Under the pieces are notes generated by a model. The model was not told the origin of the DNA. It worked only from the letters and a program-made list of their open reading frames with translations, and did not search any database. A program made the position numbers and the translations under genes. A stretch of DNA of 64,000 nt from Tepidimonas aquatica (GTDB lineage: Bacteria > Pseudomonadota > Gammaproteobacteria > Burkholderiales > Burkholderiaceae_C), in assembly GCF_007556585.1 (NCBI RefSeq), contig NZ_VJNA01000004.1, forward strand, positions 1 to 64,000, given 5' to 3'. How positions within the stretch are numbered: position 1 is the first letter of the stretch; every line of letters starts with the position of its first letter. Shown one piece after another: positions 15,297 through 24,797 of the stretch.

Positions 15297-16514
15297 TCAG
15301 TCAGCGTCGTCGGTGACGTGCAGCCAGCCCGCCTCGTGCCACTGTTGCAACGCGTGCTGCACCGACGCGCTGGCCCGGCGCACCGCCGCCGCCGGCAGCG
15401 CGCGCTCGTCGGCCAGACGCTGCAACAACGCAGCGTCGCGCCCCCGCGCACGGTAGGACTCGCCGTTGATGAACACGTGCTCGTCATCGTAGGCCATGCG
15501 CGTGCGCCGGTCCAGCACCACCGCGCTTGGGCGCCACGCCTGCGCCGGTGGGTCGAACCACACACGTGGCTTGGGCTCGGTCATCACCTCGCCCAGCGCG
15601 CACGCCAGCGCGCGCTGATCCGCCAGCAGGCGGTGCACGCCCTCCAGGGCAAAGGCCAACAACGCCGTTGGCACGCGCGCTGGCTGCGCGGTGGCGGGCT
15701 GGCCGGCATCGCGGTACAGCACGTCGTCGTCCCATTCATCGGCCAGGCGTTGCACCAGCTCGGCCGCCAGCCCCCCGCGTTGCGGCACGCGAAAGCCGAT
15801 CGAGTACGTCATGCACTCGCCGCCTTCGGCCACGCCATCGTGCGCCCAGCGCGGCGGCAGGTACAGCATGTCGCCAGGCTCCAGCACCCACTCGTGCTGC
15901 GGCTCGAAGCGTTGCAGGATTTTGCACAGCAGGTCCGGGCGCAGCGACAGGTCGCGCTGCCGCCCGATGCGCCAACGGCGCCGACCCTGGGCCTGCAACA
16001 AAAAGACGTCGTAGCTGTCGTAGTGCGGCCCCACGCCGCCGCCGTCGCTGGCCCACGAAATCATCACATCGTCCAGCCGCACATCGGGCACGAAGCGAAA
16101 GCGCTGCATCAGCGCGTGCACGGCGTCGTCGTGCAGGTCCACCCCCTGCACCAGCAGCGTCCAGCCGGGGCGTCGGCGCGGTGGCAGCGCGGCGGCCCCG
16201 CGCCGCGCGTTTGGGTCGAACGGCCCGTGGCGCAGGGTCCACGCGCCGGCCGGATCGGCGGCTTGGGGGTGCTGCTCGATCACGCGCGACTCGACGTCGT
16301 CGCGCGCGGCCAGCGCTACCAACGCTTCACGCGACAGCAGCGGCGCAAACCCCGGGATCGCCTGGCGCACCAGCAAGGGCTTGCGCTGCCAGTGGCGGCG
16401 CATGAACTGGCGCGGTGTCAGACCCCCAAGCAGGGGCGTGGGCGTGTCCAAGGCGGCGTGCGCCCCGGCGCCCGGCGTGTGACCGGCGGTCGTGCGGCGG
16501 TTGGAAGACTTCAT
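15297..16514 (-). CDS. roxA: JmjC-domain ribosomal oxygenase homologue (RoxA/YcfD)
   Basis: The protein has 405 residues. The cupin/JmjC core carries the iron triad: His164 and Asp166 in GVGPHYDSYD, and a distal His225 in PRWAHDGV. These are preceded by WTLLVQGVDLHDD, typical of the YcfD family. The C-terminal part has the dimerisation and winged-helix segments of prokaryotic ribosomal oxygenases. E. coli YcfD hydroxylates an arginine of ribosomal protein L16 using 2-oxoglutarate and oxygen. A TTG start five codons upstream is possible but the ATG at 16514 is preferred. It is divergent from the FKBP gene with only 14 nt between ATGs, filled by a palindrome. Confidence 0.85.
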   Translation of the reverse strand: MKSSNRRTTAGHTPGAGAHAALDTPTPLLGGLTPRQFMRRHWQRKPLLVRQAIPGFAPLLSREALVALAARDDVESRVIEQHPQAADPAGAWTLRHGPFDPNARRGAAALPPRRRPGWTLLVQGVDLHDDAVHALMQRFRFVPDVRLDDVMISWASDGGGVGPHYDSYDVFLLQAQGRRRWRIGRQRDLSLRPDLLCKILQRFEPQHEWVLEPGDMLYLPPRWAHDGVAEGGECMTYSIGFRVPQRGGLAAELVQRLADEWDDDVLYRDAGQPATAQPARVPTALLAFALEGVHRLLADQRALACALGEVMTEPKPRVWFDPPAQAWRPSAVVLDRRTRMAYDDEHVFINGESYRARGRDAALLQRLADERALPAAAVRRASASVQHALQQWHEAGWLHVTDDAD

Positions 16515-16533
16515 GGGACAATTGTCCAATGAA
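16510..16533. promoter_or_regulatory. 24-bp inverted repeat holding both divergent start codons
   Basis: The core GGACAATTGTCC (16516-16527) is a perfect 12-bp palindrome. One mismatched pair (16515/16528) is followed by five more matching pairs: TTCAT at 16510-16514 against ATGAA at 16529-16533. Both ATG codons, roxA at 16514 leftwards and FKBP at 16529 rightwards, lie in the arms. Each strand carries GACAAT 6 nt before its ATG, which would act as a -10 giving a leaderless mRNA. No ribosome site is visible for either gene. Confidence 0.6.
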
Positions 16534-17026
16534 AGTGACCCCTCCTTGCGTGGTGAGCCTGAGCTGGAAGCTCACCGACACCCTGGGCGACGTGCTGGAC
16601 GCGTCGGACGAACCGGTCGAATTTTTCGTCGGTGGGCGTGACCTGCTGGCCGCCATCGAACAGGCCTTGCAGGGCAAGGAGCCCGGCGCGCGCCTGGACC
16701 TGCACCTGGAGCCGAAAGACGCGTTTGGCGATTTCGACGACCAGCTGATTTTTTTGGAGCCACGCAGCGCCTTCCCTGCGGAACTGGAGGTCGGCATGGC
16801 GTTTGAGGGGCTGCCGCCGGGCTGCAGCGCCGACGCGCCGCGCGATCGGCTGTACTTCGTCAGCGAGATTTACCCCGAGCACGTGGTGCTGGACGGCAAC
16901 CACCCGCTGGCCGGCATGGCGCTGCGGCTGCAGCTGACGCTGCACGATGTGCGCGAGCCCACCGTCGACGAGGTGGGCCGTGGCAGCACCGGCACGGGGT
17001 TTTTTCAGATCCGGGTCGGCGACTGA
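16529..17026 (+). CDS. FKBP-type peptidyl-prolyl isomerase, SlpA/SlyD-like
   Basis: The protein has 165 residues and no signal peptide, so it is cytoplasmic. It keeps the SlyD/SlpA pattern: an N-terminal half FKBP strand set with GKEPGARLDLHLEPKDAFGD, an inserted chaperone (IF) domain, and LDGNHPLAGMALRLQLTL closing the isomerase fold. It lacks the His-rich tail of SlyD, so it is closer to SlpA (FkpB). Expected roles are proline isomerisation and holding of nascent or ribosome-bound chains. The divergent partner is a ribosome-modifying oxygenase, a link with ribosome function that is only suggestive. It is convergent with dut, 6 nt apart. Confidence 0.85.
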   Translation: MKVTPPCVVSLSWKLTDTLGDVLDASDEPVEFFVGGRDLLAAIEQALQGKEPGARLDLHLEPKDAFGDFDDQLIFLEPRSAFPAELEVGMAFEGLPPGCSADAPRDRLYFVSEIYPEHVVLDGNHPLAGMALRLQLTLHDVREPTVDEVGRGSTGTGFFQIRVGD

Positions 17027-17032
17027 CGCCGC

Positions 17033-17482
17033 TCACGCGCGGCCGGTCGAGCCGTAGCCGCCCTCGCCGCGCGCCGTCGCCTCGGCAAACGCCTCGACGA
17101 CACGAAACTGCGCCTGCACCACTGGCACGATCACGAGTTGCGCGATGCGCTCCAGCGGCTCGATGGTGAAGGGCACGGGACTGCGGTTCCAGGCGCTGAC
17201 CATGAGCTGCCCCTGGTAGTCACTGTCGATCAGCCCGACCAGATTGCCCAGCACCAGACCGTGTTTGTGGCCCAGACCGGAGCGCGGCAGGATCAGCGCC
17301 GCGTAGCCGGGGTCGGCCAAATGGATGGCCAGCCCCGTGGGCACCAGTTGCCAGGCGTTGGGCGCCAGCGTCAGCGGGACATCCAAGCAGGCGCGCAGGT
17401 CCAGCCCGGCGCTGCCCGGTGTGGCGTAGGCGGGCGGCTGTCCGTGCAGCCGGGGGTCGAGGATCTTGACGTCGACGTGCAT
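17033..17482 (-). CDS. dut: deoxyuridine 5'-triphosphate nucleotidohydrolase
   Basis: The protein has 149 residues, matching trimeric dUTPases. The five motifs are visible: [31 protein letters not shown] and the C-terminal GEGGYGSTG that closes over the substrate. It hydrolyses dUTP to dUMP and pyrophosphate, keeping uracil out of DNA and feeding thymidylate synthesis. The ATG at 17482 gives the usual [12 protein letters not shown] start; the frame remains open upstream without similarity. The TRAP gene dctM ends 49 nt upstream on the same strand. Confidence 0.93.
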   Translation of the reverse strand: MHVDVKILDPRLHGQPPAYATPGSAGLDLRACLDVPLTLAPNAWQLVPTGLAIHLADPGYAALILPRSGLGHKHGLVLGNLVGLIDSDYQGQLMVSAWNRSPVPFTIEPLERIAQLVIVPVVQAQFRVVEAFAEATARGEGGYGSTGRA

Positions 17483-17531
17483 GGGGGTGGCATGCGCGGG
17501 GCGGCACTGGCATCGGGCCGCCCCGGCGGGG

Positions 17532-19316
<1,785 letters not shown>

Positions 19317-19330
19317 GGTCGTCTCGTCGC

Positions 19331-19948
19331 TCAGTGTTGGCGGGCCGCCGCGGCGACCTCTTCTTCATGGCGCTTCTCGGCTTCGGCGATGTCCTTGGCG
19401 AGCTGCTGCGCCTCGCTCGGGCCCGTATGCGCCAGCACGTCGGGGCCGTGCCCAGTGAGGAAGGCGATGCGCTTGATCAACTCGCTCACGCTCTGCAGAA
19501 ACAGGATGACGAAGCCCACCGGAATGAGCAGATAGACCGGCCAGCGAATCAGCCCCCCGGCGTTGGACGACATCTCACCGGACTGCCAGGCGCGCTCGAA
19601 CAGCGGCCAGCCCAGCACCACCATCATGTAGCACAGCGGCAGGACGAAGACGAGGATGCCGACGATGTCGACCCAGTTGCGGGTGCGGTCGGAGAACTTG
19701 CTGGACACGAAGTCGATGCGCACGTGGGCGTTGCGCAGGAAGGCATAGCCGCCGCCGAGCAGGAACACGGCTGCGAACAGGTACCACTGGATCTCGAGGA
19801 AGGCGTTCGAACTCATGTCGAACGCTTTGCGCATAACAGCATTACCGGCGCTGATCAGCGTGGTCGCCAGGATCAGCCACATGCCGAGCTTGCCGATGCG
19901 GTCGCTGATGGCATCGATCAGCCGAGAGAAGGTGAGCAGCGCTTGCAT
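19331..19948 (-). CDS. dctQ: TRAP transporter small permease subunit
   Basis: The protein has 205 residues with four membrane helices, the DctQ pattern. Conserved features are WLILATTLISAGNAVMRKAF, LEIQWYLFAAVFLLGGGYAF and NAHVRIDFV. It pairs with DctM and docks the periplasmic binding protein. The C-terminal 45 residues form a charged, coiled helix (AEAEKRHEEEVAAAA). The ATG at 19948 follows the ribosome site AGGGGATAGGA. A strong terminator lies between dctP and this gene, so dctQM should be made at a lower level than the binding protein. Confidence 0.92.
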   Translation of the reverse strand: MQALLTFSRLIDAISDRIGKLGMWLILATTLISAGNAVMRKAFDMSSNAFLEIQWYLFAAVFLLGGGYAFLRNAHVRIDFVSSKFSDRTRNWVDIVGILVFVLPLCYMMVVLGWPLFERAWQSGEMSSNAGGLIRWPVYLLIPVGFVILFLQSVSELIKRIAFLTGHGPDVLAHTGPSEAQQLAKDIAEAEKRHEEEVAAAARQH

Positions 19949-20062
19949 TCCTATCCCCTGGTTCAGGGTCCCGAACGAGAAAGCCGGGCAGTATACCAAC
20001 CAACCGGCACGGCCCGCAGGGCGTGCCGGTGCCGCCCGGCACCACACCCAACGGTCACCCAC

Positions 20063-20084
20063 AAAAAACCCCGCTTGCGCGGGG
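20063..20084 (-). terminator. intrinsic terminator between dctP and dctQ
   Basis: On the minus strand CCCCGC-GCAA-GCGGGG is followed directly by TTTTTT. It lies 24 nt after the dctP stop codon and 115 nt before the dctQ start. It probably stops most transcripts after dctP and lets some through to dctQM. Confidence 0.85.
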
Positions 20085-20107
20085 CTGGGGATGACCGCCC
20101 TCGTCGA

Positions 20108-21187
20108 TTACAGCTTGGTGCCCTGCATGTAGCGGTCGAACGCCGCTTCCGACAGGCGGAACCACAGGTTCTGGTCGCGACGGAAAGCCGCGTAGTCGCT
20201 GTAGATCTTCTTCCAGTTGGGGTTGGAGTTGCTCAGCTCGTCGTACAGCGCCATGGCCTGCTTGAAGGCCTCGTCCATCACCGTCTTCGGGAACGGCGCC
20301 ACTTTGGTGCCAGCCGCGACCAGACGCTTGAGCGCTGCCGGGTTGCGGGCGTCGTAGCGGGCCTGCATTTCGGCGTGGGCATAGGCCGCCGCCGACTCGA
20401 CCATGGCCTTGTATTCGGCCGACAGGTCGTTGTAGGCCTTCTTGTTGATGTAGAAGTCGACCTGGGCGCCACCTTCCCAGAAGCCCGGGTAGTAATAGTT
20501 CTTGGCGACCTTGTTGAAGCCGAGCTTCTCGTCGTCGTACGGTCCGATCCATTCGCAGGCGTCGATCGTGCCCTTCTCCAGCGCCTGGTAGATTTCACCA
20601 CCCGGGATGTTCTGCGGCACCGCGCCCAGACGGCTGAGCACCTTGCCGGCGAAGCCGCCCATGCGGAACTTCAGGCCCTTGAAGTCCTGCGGGCCCTTGA
20701 TCTCCTTGCGGAACCAGCCGCCCATCTGGGCGCCGGTGTTGCCGCCCGGGAAGTTGACGATGCTGTACTGATCGTAGAACTCACGGAACAGCTTCAGGCC
20801 GTTGCCTTCGTAGTACCACGCCGTGAGCTGGCGGCTGTTCAGGCCGAACGGAATGGCTGTGCCGATGGCGAAAGTGTCATCTTTGCCAAAGTAGTAATAC
20901 GCGCACGTGTGACCCGCCTCCACCGTGCCTTGCTGCACCGCGTCCACCACGCCCAAGGCGGGCACCAGTTCACCCGGAGCATGCACCGTCACCTGGAACT
21001 TGCCACCGGACATCTCGCCGATCTTCTTGGCGAACACGTCGGCCGCGCCGTGGATGGTGTCCAGCGACTTGGGGAAGCTGGAGGTCAGGCGCCAGCGCAC
21101 TGTGGGCTGCGCATGCACGGCCGGGGCGGCACCGGCGGCCAAAACACCGGCGATACCGGCATGTTTGATGACGGAACGACGATCCAT
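20108..21187 (-). CDS. dctP: TRAP transporter periplasmic binding protein (TakP/FcbT1-like)
   Basis: The protein has 359 residues. The N-terminus DRRSVIKHAGIAGVLAAG resembles a twin-arginine signal and ends in VHA at about residue 26. The mature part matches the TakP/FcbT1 subgroup of DctP proteins: WRLTSSFPKSLDTIHGAADVFA, the acid-binding strand FRMGGFAGKVLSRLGAVPQ, and DACEWIGPYDDEKLGF. TakP binds 2-oxo acids with sodium, while FcbT1 serves aromatic acids. The substrate here is therefore an organic acid of unknown identity. Being first in transcription order and followed by a terminator, it should be the most abundant component. Confidence 0.88.
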   Translation of the reverse strand: MDRRSVIKHAGIAGVLAAGAAPAVHAQPTVRWRLTSSFPKSLDTIHGAADVFAKKIGEMSGGKFQVTVHAPGELVPALGVVDAVQQGTVEAGHTCAYYYFGKDDTFAIGTAIPFGLNSRQLTAWYYEGNGLKLFREFYDQYSIVNFPGGNTGAQMGGWFRKEIKGPQDFKGLKFRMGGFAGKVLSRLGAVPQNIPGGEIYQALEKGTIDACEWIGPYDDEKLGFNKVAKNYYYPGFWEGGAQVDFYINKKAYNDLSAEYKAMVESAAAYAHAEMQARYDARNPAALKRLVAAGTKVAPFPKTVMDEAFKQAMALYDELSNSNPNWKKIYSDYAAFRRDQNLWFRLSEAAFDRYMQGTKL

Positions 21188-21391
21188 AAAGACAATCTCC
21201 TCAGGTTGACGGCCGGCGGGCGTCAAAGCACCCTGCCAGCCATGACAAGAACGACGCCGCGCTAGTGTAGTGCAACGCAACATCAACCTTGGGGCGGATT
21301 TACCCTAGGGCGACACGTTGGCGGAGGCGCTTTGAAATGTTTTCACGCCACCCGCAACCTCGTTCAACAGCGGCGCGGCGCGCGACCGGCA

Positions 21392-23299
21392 TCAGGTCGC
21401 GACTGACCGCACCACTTGCAGCGCAGGGCGCTGGGCCACCCAGGCACCGAAGCGCTCGCGCACGCTGCGCTCGATGCCCGCGGCGTCCAGCCCCAGCCGC
21501 GCCAGCAGCACCGCCGGGTCACCGTGCTCGATGAAGCGGTCCGGCAGCCCCAGCTGCAGCACCGGTTTGACCAGCCCCTCGGCGGCCAGCAGCTCCAGCA
21601 CCGCCGAGCCCGCGCCGCCGGCGATGCTGCCTTCTTCCAACGTCACCAGCGCGTCATGGTCGGCGGCCAGTTGCAGCACCAGCGCACGGTCCAACGGCTT
21701 GGCCCAGCGCATGTTGGCCACCGTGGCGTCCAGCGCTTCGGCCGCCTGCAGCGCCGGGTACAGCAGCGTGCCAAAGGCCAGGATGGCCACCCCACGCCCT
21801 TGCCGGCGCACTTCACCTTGCCCGTACGGCAGCGCAATCGGCTCCGGCGGCAGCGCCACCCCAACACCGGCACCGCGCGGGTAGCGCACCGCCACCGGGT
21901 GGTTTTGCTGGTAAGCGGTGGTCAGCAGCTGGTAGCACTCGGCCTCATCCGCTGGGCAGGCGATGGCGACGTTGGGCACACAGCGCAGGTAGGCGATGTC
22001 GTACGCACCGCAGTGCGTGGGCCCGTCGGCACCGACGATGCCGGCTCGGTCCAGCGCGAAGATGACCGGCAGGTTTTGCAGCGCCACATCGTGAATCGCC
22101 TGGTCGTAGGCGCGCTGCAAGAAGGTGGAGTAGATCGCCACCACCGGCTTGAGCCCTTCGCACGCCAGCCCGGCGGCGAACGTGACCGCGTGCTGCTCGG
22201 CAATGCCCACGTCGTGGTAACGGTCGGGGAAGCGCTCGTGAAATTCCACCATGCCCGAGCCCTCGCGCATCGCCGGGGTGATGCCCACCAGCCGCTTGTC
22301 GCGCGCGGCCATGTCGCACAGCCAGCGCCCGAACACCTGCGAAAAGGTCGGCTTGGGCGGCTGCGCCGGCGGCACGATGCCCACCTTCGGATCGAACCTG
22401 CCGGGCCCGTGGTAGGTGACGGGGTCGGCCTCGGCGAGTTTGTAGCCCTGCCCCTTTTTCGTGACCACGTGCAGGAACTGCGGGCCGGCGCCGTCGTCCA
22501 GCAGGCGGCGGATGTTGTCCAGCGTCGGGATCAGCGCCTCCAGGTCGTGCCCGTCGATCGGCCCGATGTAGTTGAAGCCGAATTTTTCGAACAAGGTCGC
22601 CGGCACGACCATGCCCTTGGCGTGCTCCTCGAAGCGGCGCGCCAGCTCCAGCAGCGGCGGCGCGACGCTGAGCACCTGCTTGCCGACCTGCTTGGCTGCG
22701 GCATAGAAGCGACCGCTCATCAGCTGGGCCAGATAGCGGTTGAGCGCCCCCACCGGCGGGCTGATCGACATGTCGTTGTCGTTGAGGATGACCAGCAGCG
22801 GCAGCTTGGTCACACCGGCGTTGTTGAGCGCTTCGAAGGCCATGCCCGCCGTCATCGCACCATCGCCGATGATGGCGATGCAGCGGCGCCGCTCACCCTT
22901 GGCGTGCGCGGCCACCGCCATGCCCAGCGCCGCCGAAATGCTGGTGGAGGAATGCGCCGTGCCAAAGGCATCGTATTCGCTTTCGCTGCGCACCGGAAAG
23001 CCGCTCAGCCCCCCGAGCTGGCGCAGCGTGGCCATGCGCTCACGCCGGCCGGTCAGCACCTTGTGCGCGTAGGTTTGGTGCCCCACGTCCCATACCAGGC
23101 GGTCGTGCGGGGTGTCAAACACGTAGTGCACCGCGATCGTGAGCTCCACCGTGCCCAGGTTGGAGCTGAAGTGCCCCCCGGTGCGCGCCACGCTTTGCAC
23201 GAGGAACTCGCGCAGCTCGTCGGCCAGCGCACGCAGCTGCGCGCGTGGCAGGCGGCGCAGGTCGGCCGGGCTGTCAATGGAAGTCAGCAATCCCGTCAT
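21392..23299 (-). CDS. dxs: 1-deoxy-D-xylulose-5-phosphate synthase
   Basis: The protein has 635 residues. The thiamine diphosphate site is [20 protein letters not shown] (GDG at 145-147). The second half has the transketolase pyrimidine domain with [19 protein letters not shown] and [15 protein letters not shown]. It condenses pyruvate and glyceraldehyde 3-phosphate in the first step of the MEP isoprenoid pathway. Two ATGs are possible. The one at 23299 has AGGAG at 9 nt, while the one at 23308 touches that site, so 23299 is chosen. It is third in the operon xseB-ispA-dxs, 33 nt after ispA. The 204 nt between it and dctP hold the upstream region of dctP and a 7-bp stem around the dxs stop. 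Confidence 0.93.
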   Translation of the reverse strand: MTGLLTSIDSPADLRRLPRAQLRALADELREFLVQSVARTGGHFSSNLGTVELTIAVHYVFDTPHDRLVWDVGHQTYAHKVLTGRRERMATLRQLGGLSGFPVRSESEYDAFGTAHSSTSISAALGMAVAAHAKGERRRCIAIIGDGAMTAGMAFEALNNAGVTKLPLLVILNDNDMSISPPVGALNRYLAQLMSGRFYAAAKQVGKQVLSVAPPLLELARRFEEHAKGMVVPATLFEKFGFNYIGPIDGHDLEALIPTLDNIRRLLDDGAGPQFLHVVTKKGQGYKLAEADPVTYHGPGRFDPKVGIVPPAQPPKPTFSQVFGRWLCDMAARDKRLVGITPAMREGSGMVEFHERFPDRYHDVGIAEQHAVTFAAGLACEGLKPVVAIYSTFLQRAYDQAIHDVALQNLPVIFALDRAGIVGADGPTHCGAYDIAYLRCVPNVAIACPADEAECYQLLTTAYQQNHPVAVRYPRGAGVGVALPPEPIALPYGQGEVRRQGRGVAILAFGTLLYPALQAAEALDATVANMRWAKPLDRALVLQLAADHDALVTLEEGSIAGGAGSAVLELLAAEGLVKPVLQLGLPDRFIEHGDPAVLLARLGLDAAGIERSVRERFGAWVAQRPALQVVRSVAT

Positions 23300-23332
23300 C
23301 GTGACCATCTCCTACCGATGGTGGGCCAGGGT

Positions 23333-24253
23333 TCAGTGGTGCCGCTGCACCACCCAGCGCGCCAGGTCGGCCAGCCGCGTGGTGTCGGCGCGCAACGCTT
23401 GCAGTGCCTGCAATGCCTGCCCAAGCAAGCCGTCGGCGTAGCCGCGCGCCCCGGCCACGCCCAGCAGCGAGACGAAGGTCGGCTTGCCGGCGGCGGCGTC
23501 TTTGCCGGCGGTTTTGCCCAGCGTGGCGGTGTCAGCAGTGCTGTCCAGAACGTCGTCCATCACCTGAAACGCCAGGCCCAGCGCACGGCCATACACGTCC
23601 AGCGCCTGCAGCGTGACCGCGTCGGCGCCGGCCGCCAGCGCGCCCATGCGCACACTGGCCAGCAGCAGCGCGCCGGTTTTGCGCCGGTGCATCTCTTCCA
23701 ACGCCGCTTGGTTCAGCCGCTGCCCCACCGCCGCCAGGTCGATCGCCTGCCCCCCCGCCATGCCATGGCAGCCGGCGGCCAACGCCAGCTCGCGCGCCAG
23801 CGCCACCGCCTGCCGCGGGGCGCGTTGGGCCCAGGCCGGCGCCACCAACCATTCGAAGGCCAGGGCCTGCAGCGCGTCACCGGCCAGCAACGCCGGTGCC
23901 TGCCCGAAGCGCACATGCACGGTGGGCTTGCCGCGGCGCAGCACGTCGTTGTCCATGCACGGCAGGTCATCGTGCACCAGCGAATACGCGTGGATCAACT
24001 CGACCGCGCCGGCCACCCACCACAGCGGCACGTCGTCGTCGGGCCAGGGCTGGCCACCAGCCGCCTCCCACGCCGCCAGCGCCAACAGCGGGCGCAGCCG
24101 CTTGCCACCGTCCAGCACCGCGTAACGCATCACCTCGCCCAGACCGGCCGGCACGTCGCGGTCGGGCAGGTGGGCGTGCAAAAACGCCTCCAGACGCTGC
24201 TGCGCACGCCCCATCCAGGCCGACGTGTCCAGCGCAAGCTCAGCCTGCGTCAT
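23333..24253 (-). CDS. ispA: (2E,6E)-farnesyl diphosphate synthase
   Basis: The protein has 306 residues. The first aspartate-rich motif is DDLPCMDND (Asp95, Asp96, Asp101) and the second is MDDVLD (Asp233, Asp234, Asp237). Between them lie [27 protein letters not shown] and HRRKTGALL, all typical of short-chain polyprenyl synthases. It joins isopentenyl diphosphate to dimethylallyl and geranyl diphosphate, giving precursors for quinones and undecaprenyl carriers. The start overlaps the xseB stop (ATGA) and dxs follows, the conserved proteobacterial operon. Confidence 0.93.
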   Translation of the reverse strand: MTQAELALDTSAWMGRAQQRLEAFLHAHLPDRDVPAGLGEVMRYAVLDGGKRLRPLLALAAWEAAGGQPWPDDDVPLWWVAGAVELIHAYSLVHDDLPCMDNDVLRRGKPTVHVRFGQAPALLAGDALQALAFEWLVAPAWAQRAPRQAVALARELALAAGCHGMAGGQAIDLAAVGQRLNQAALEEMHRRKTGALLLASVRMGALAAGADAVTLQALDVYGRALGLAFQVMDDVLDSTADTATLGKTAGKDAAAGKPTFVSLLGVAGARGYADGLLGQALQALQALRADTTRLADLARWVVQRHH

Positions 24254-24513
24254 GCGCCGCCCCCGTTCCAGGGCTTTTCCTGGCCGTTGTCGATGACGCG
24301 GATTTGTTGCTCCACGGCCTCCAGCCGCTGGCGGCAAAAGTCCAGCAACGCACTGGCGCGCTGGTACGCGGTCAGCAGCTCATCCAGCGGTAACTGACCC
24401 GACTCCAGCCGCGCCAGCAGGGCTTCGAGCTCCTGCACGGCGGCTTCGTAGGTGGCGGGCATCGGCTCGCCCTCGGCGGGGGCCGCTGACGTGGTCGGGG
24501 TTGGGCGCGGCAT
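24250..24513 (-). CDS. xseB: exodeoxyribonuclease VII small subunit
   Basis: The protein has 87 residues. The core [30 protein letters not shown] (read here in parts) followed by [17 protein letters not shown] is the XseB coiled helical hairpin. It assembles with XseA, which is not in the window, to degrade single-stranded DNA. The ATG at 24513 gives an N-terminus [12 protein letters not shown] like that of Burkholderiales homologues; an internal ATG at 24462 with a GAGG-like site is an alternative. It heads the xseB-ispA-dxs operon. Confidence 0.87.
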   Translation of the reverse strand: MPRPTPTTSAAPAEGEPMPATYEAAVQELEALLARLESGQLPLDELLTAYQRASALLDFCRQRLEAVEQQIRVIDNGQEKPWNGGGA

Positions 24514-24593
24514 GGCGTGCAGTGTGGTCGTGTCCCTTGGGTGCGTTGCGACCACCCCGCCGAACACGCGGGTTGACGCAGCGCAAACTTAGC

Positions 24594-24620
24594 ATTGTAG
24601 TGAACCTTGCCAGCGCGCAA
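24594..24620 (-). promoter_or_regulatory. probable promoter of xseB-ispA-dxs
   Basis: TACAAT on the minus strand (24594-24599) has TTGCGC 15 nt upstream (24615-24620). It overlaps the -35 element of the rightward Rieske-gene promoter, so the two polymerases would compete. Confidence 0.45.
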
Positions 24621-24635
24621 CCCCGCGGGTACAAT
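24607..24635 (+). promoter_or_regulatory. strong sigma70-type promoter of the Rieske oxygenase gene
   Basis: TTGCCA (24607-24612) and TACAAT (24630-24635) are spaced exactly 17 nt apart, near-consensus. The start would be close to 24642, about 155 nt before the ATG. Confidence 0.7.
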
Positions 24636-24641
24636 TCGGAC

Positions 24642-24797
24642 CGCCCCCGCGGCCTTGGGTACCTTACCCCCGGGCCAGCGGGGGCAATGCTTTGCAACCC
24701 AGGAGGTGCTGCGTCACCGTTGTTTGATCGTCCCCGCGTGCCGCCACGGCGGCGCGCCCAGCCCCGCTGCGGCGGGATCGTCGAGGTCAGGTCCATC
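24642..24797 (+). promoter_or_regulatory. long structured 5' leader of the Rieske oxygenase gene
   Basis: The first 60 nt fold into a closed multibranch element. CCTTGGGT (24653-24660) pairs with ACCCAGG (24697-24703). Inside it are a hairpin CCCCCG/CGGGGG (24667-24672 with 24679-24684) and GCAA-TGCT-TTGC (24684-24695). Further GC-rich hairpins follow before the start codon. It matches no riboswitch consensus I know, so cis-regulation is an inference from length and folding. Confidence 0.4.

Noticed and set aside
21188-21260. Sigma54-type promoter before dctP
   Set aside because: TGGCAGG...TTTG resembles the -24 element, but the -12 GC dinucleotide at the required spacing is missing.
24785-24797. 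Signal recognition particle RNA motif (CAGGTC) near the Rieske gene start
   Set aside because: Only a few bases match; the conserved GGAAGCAGCC loop of 4.5S RNA is absent.
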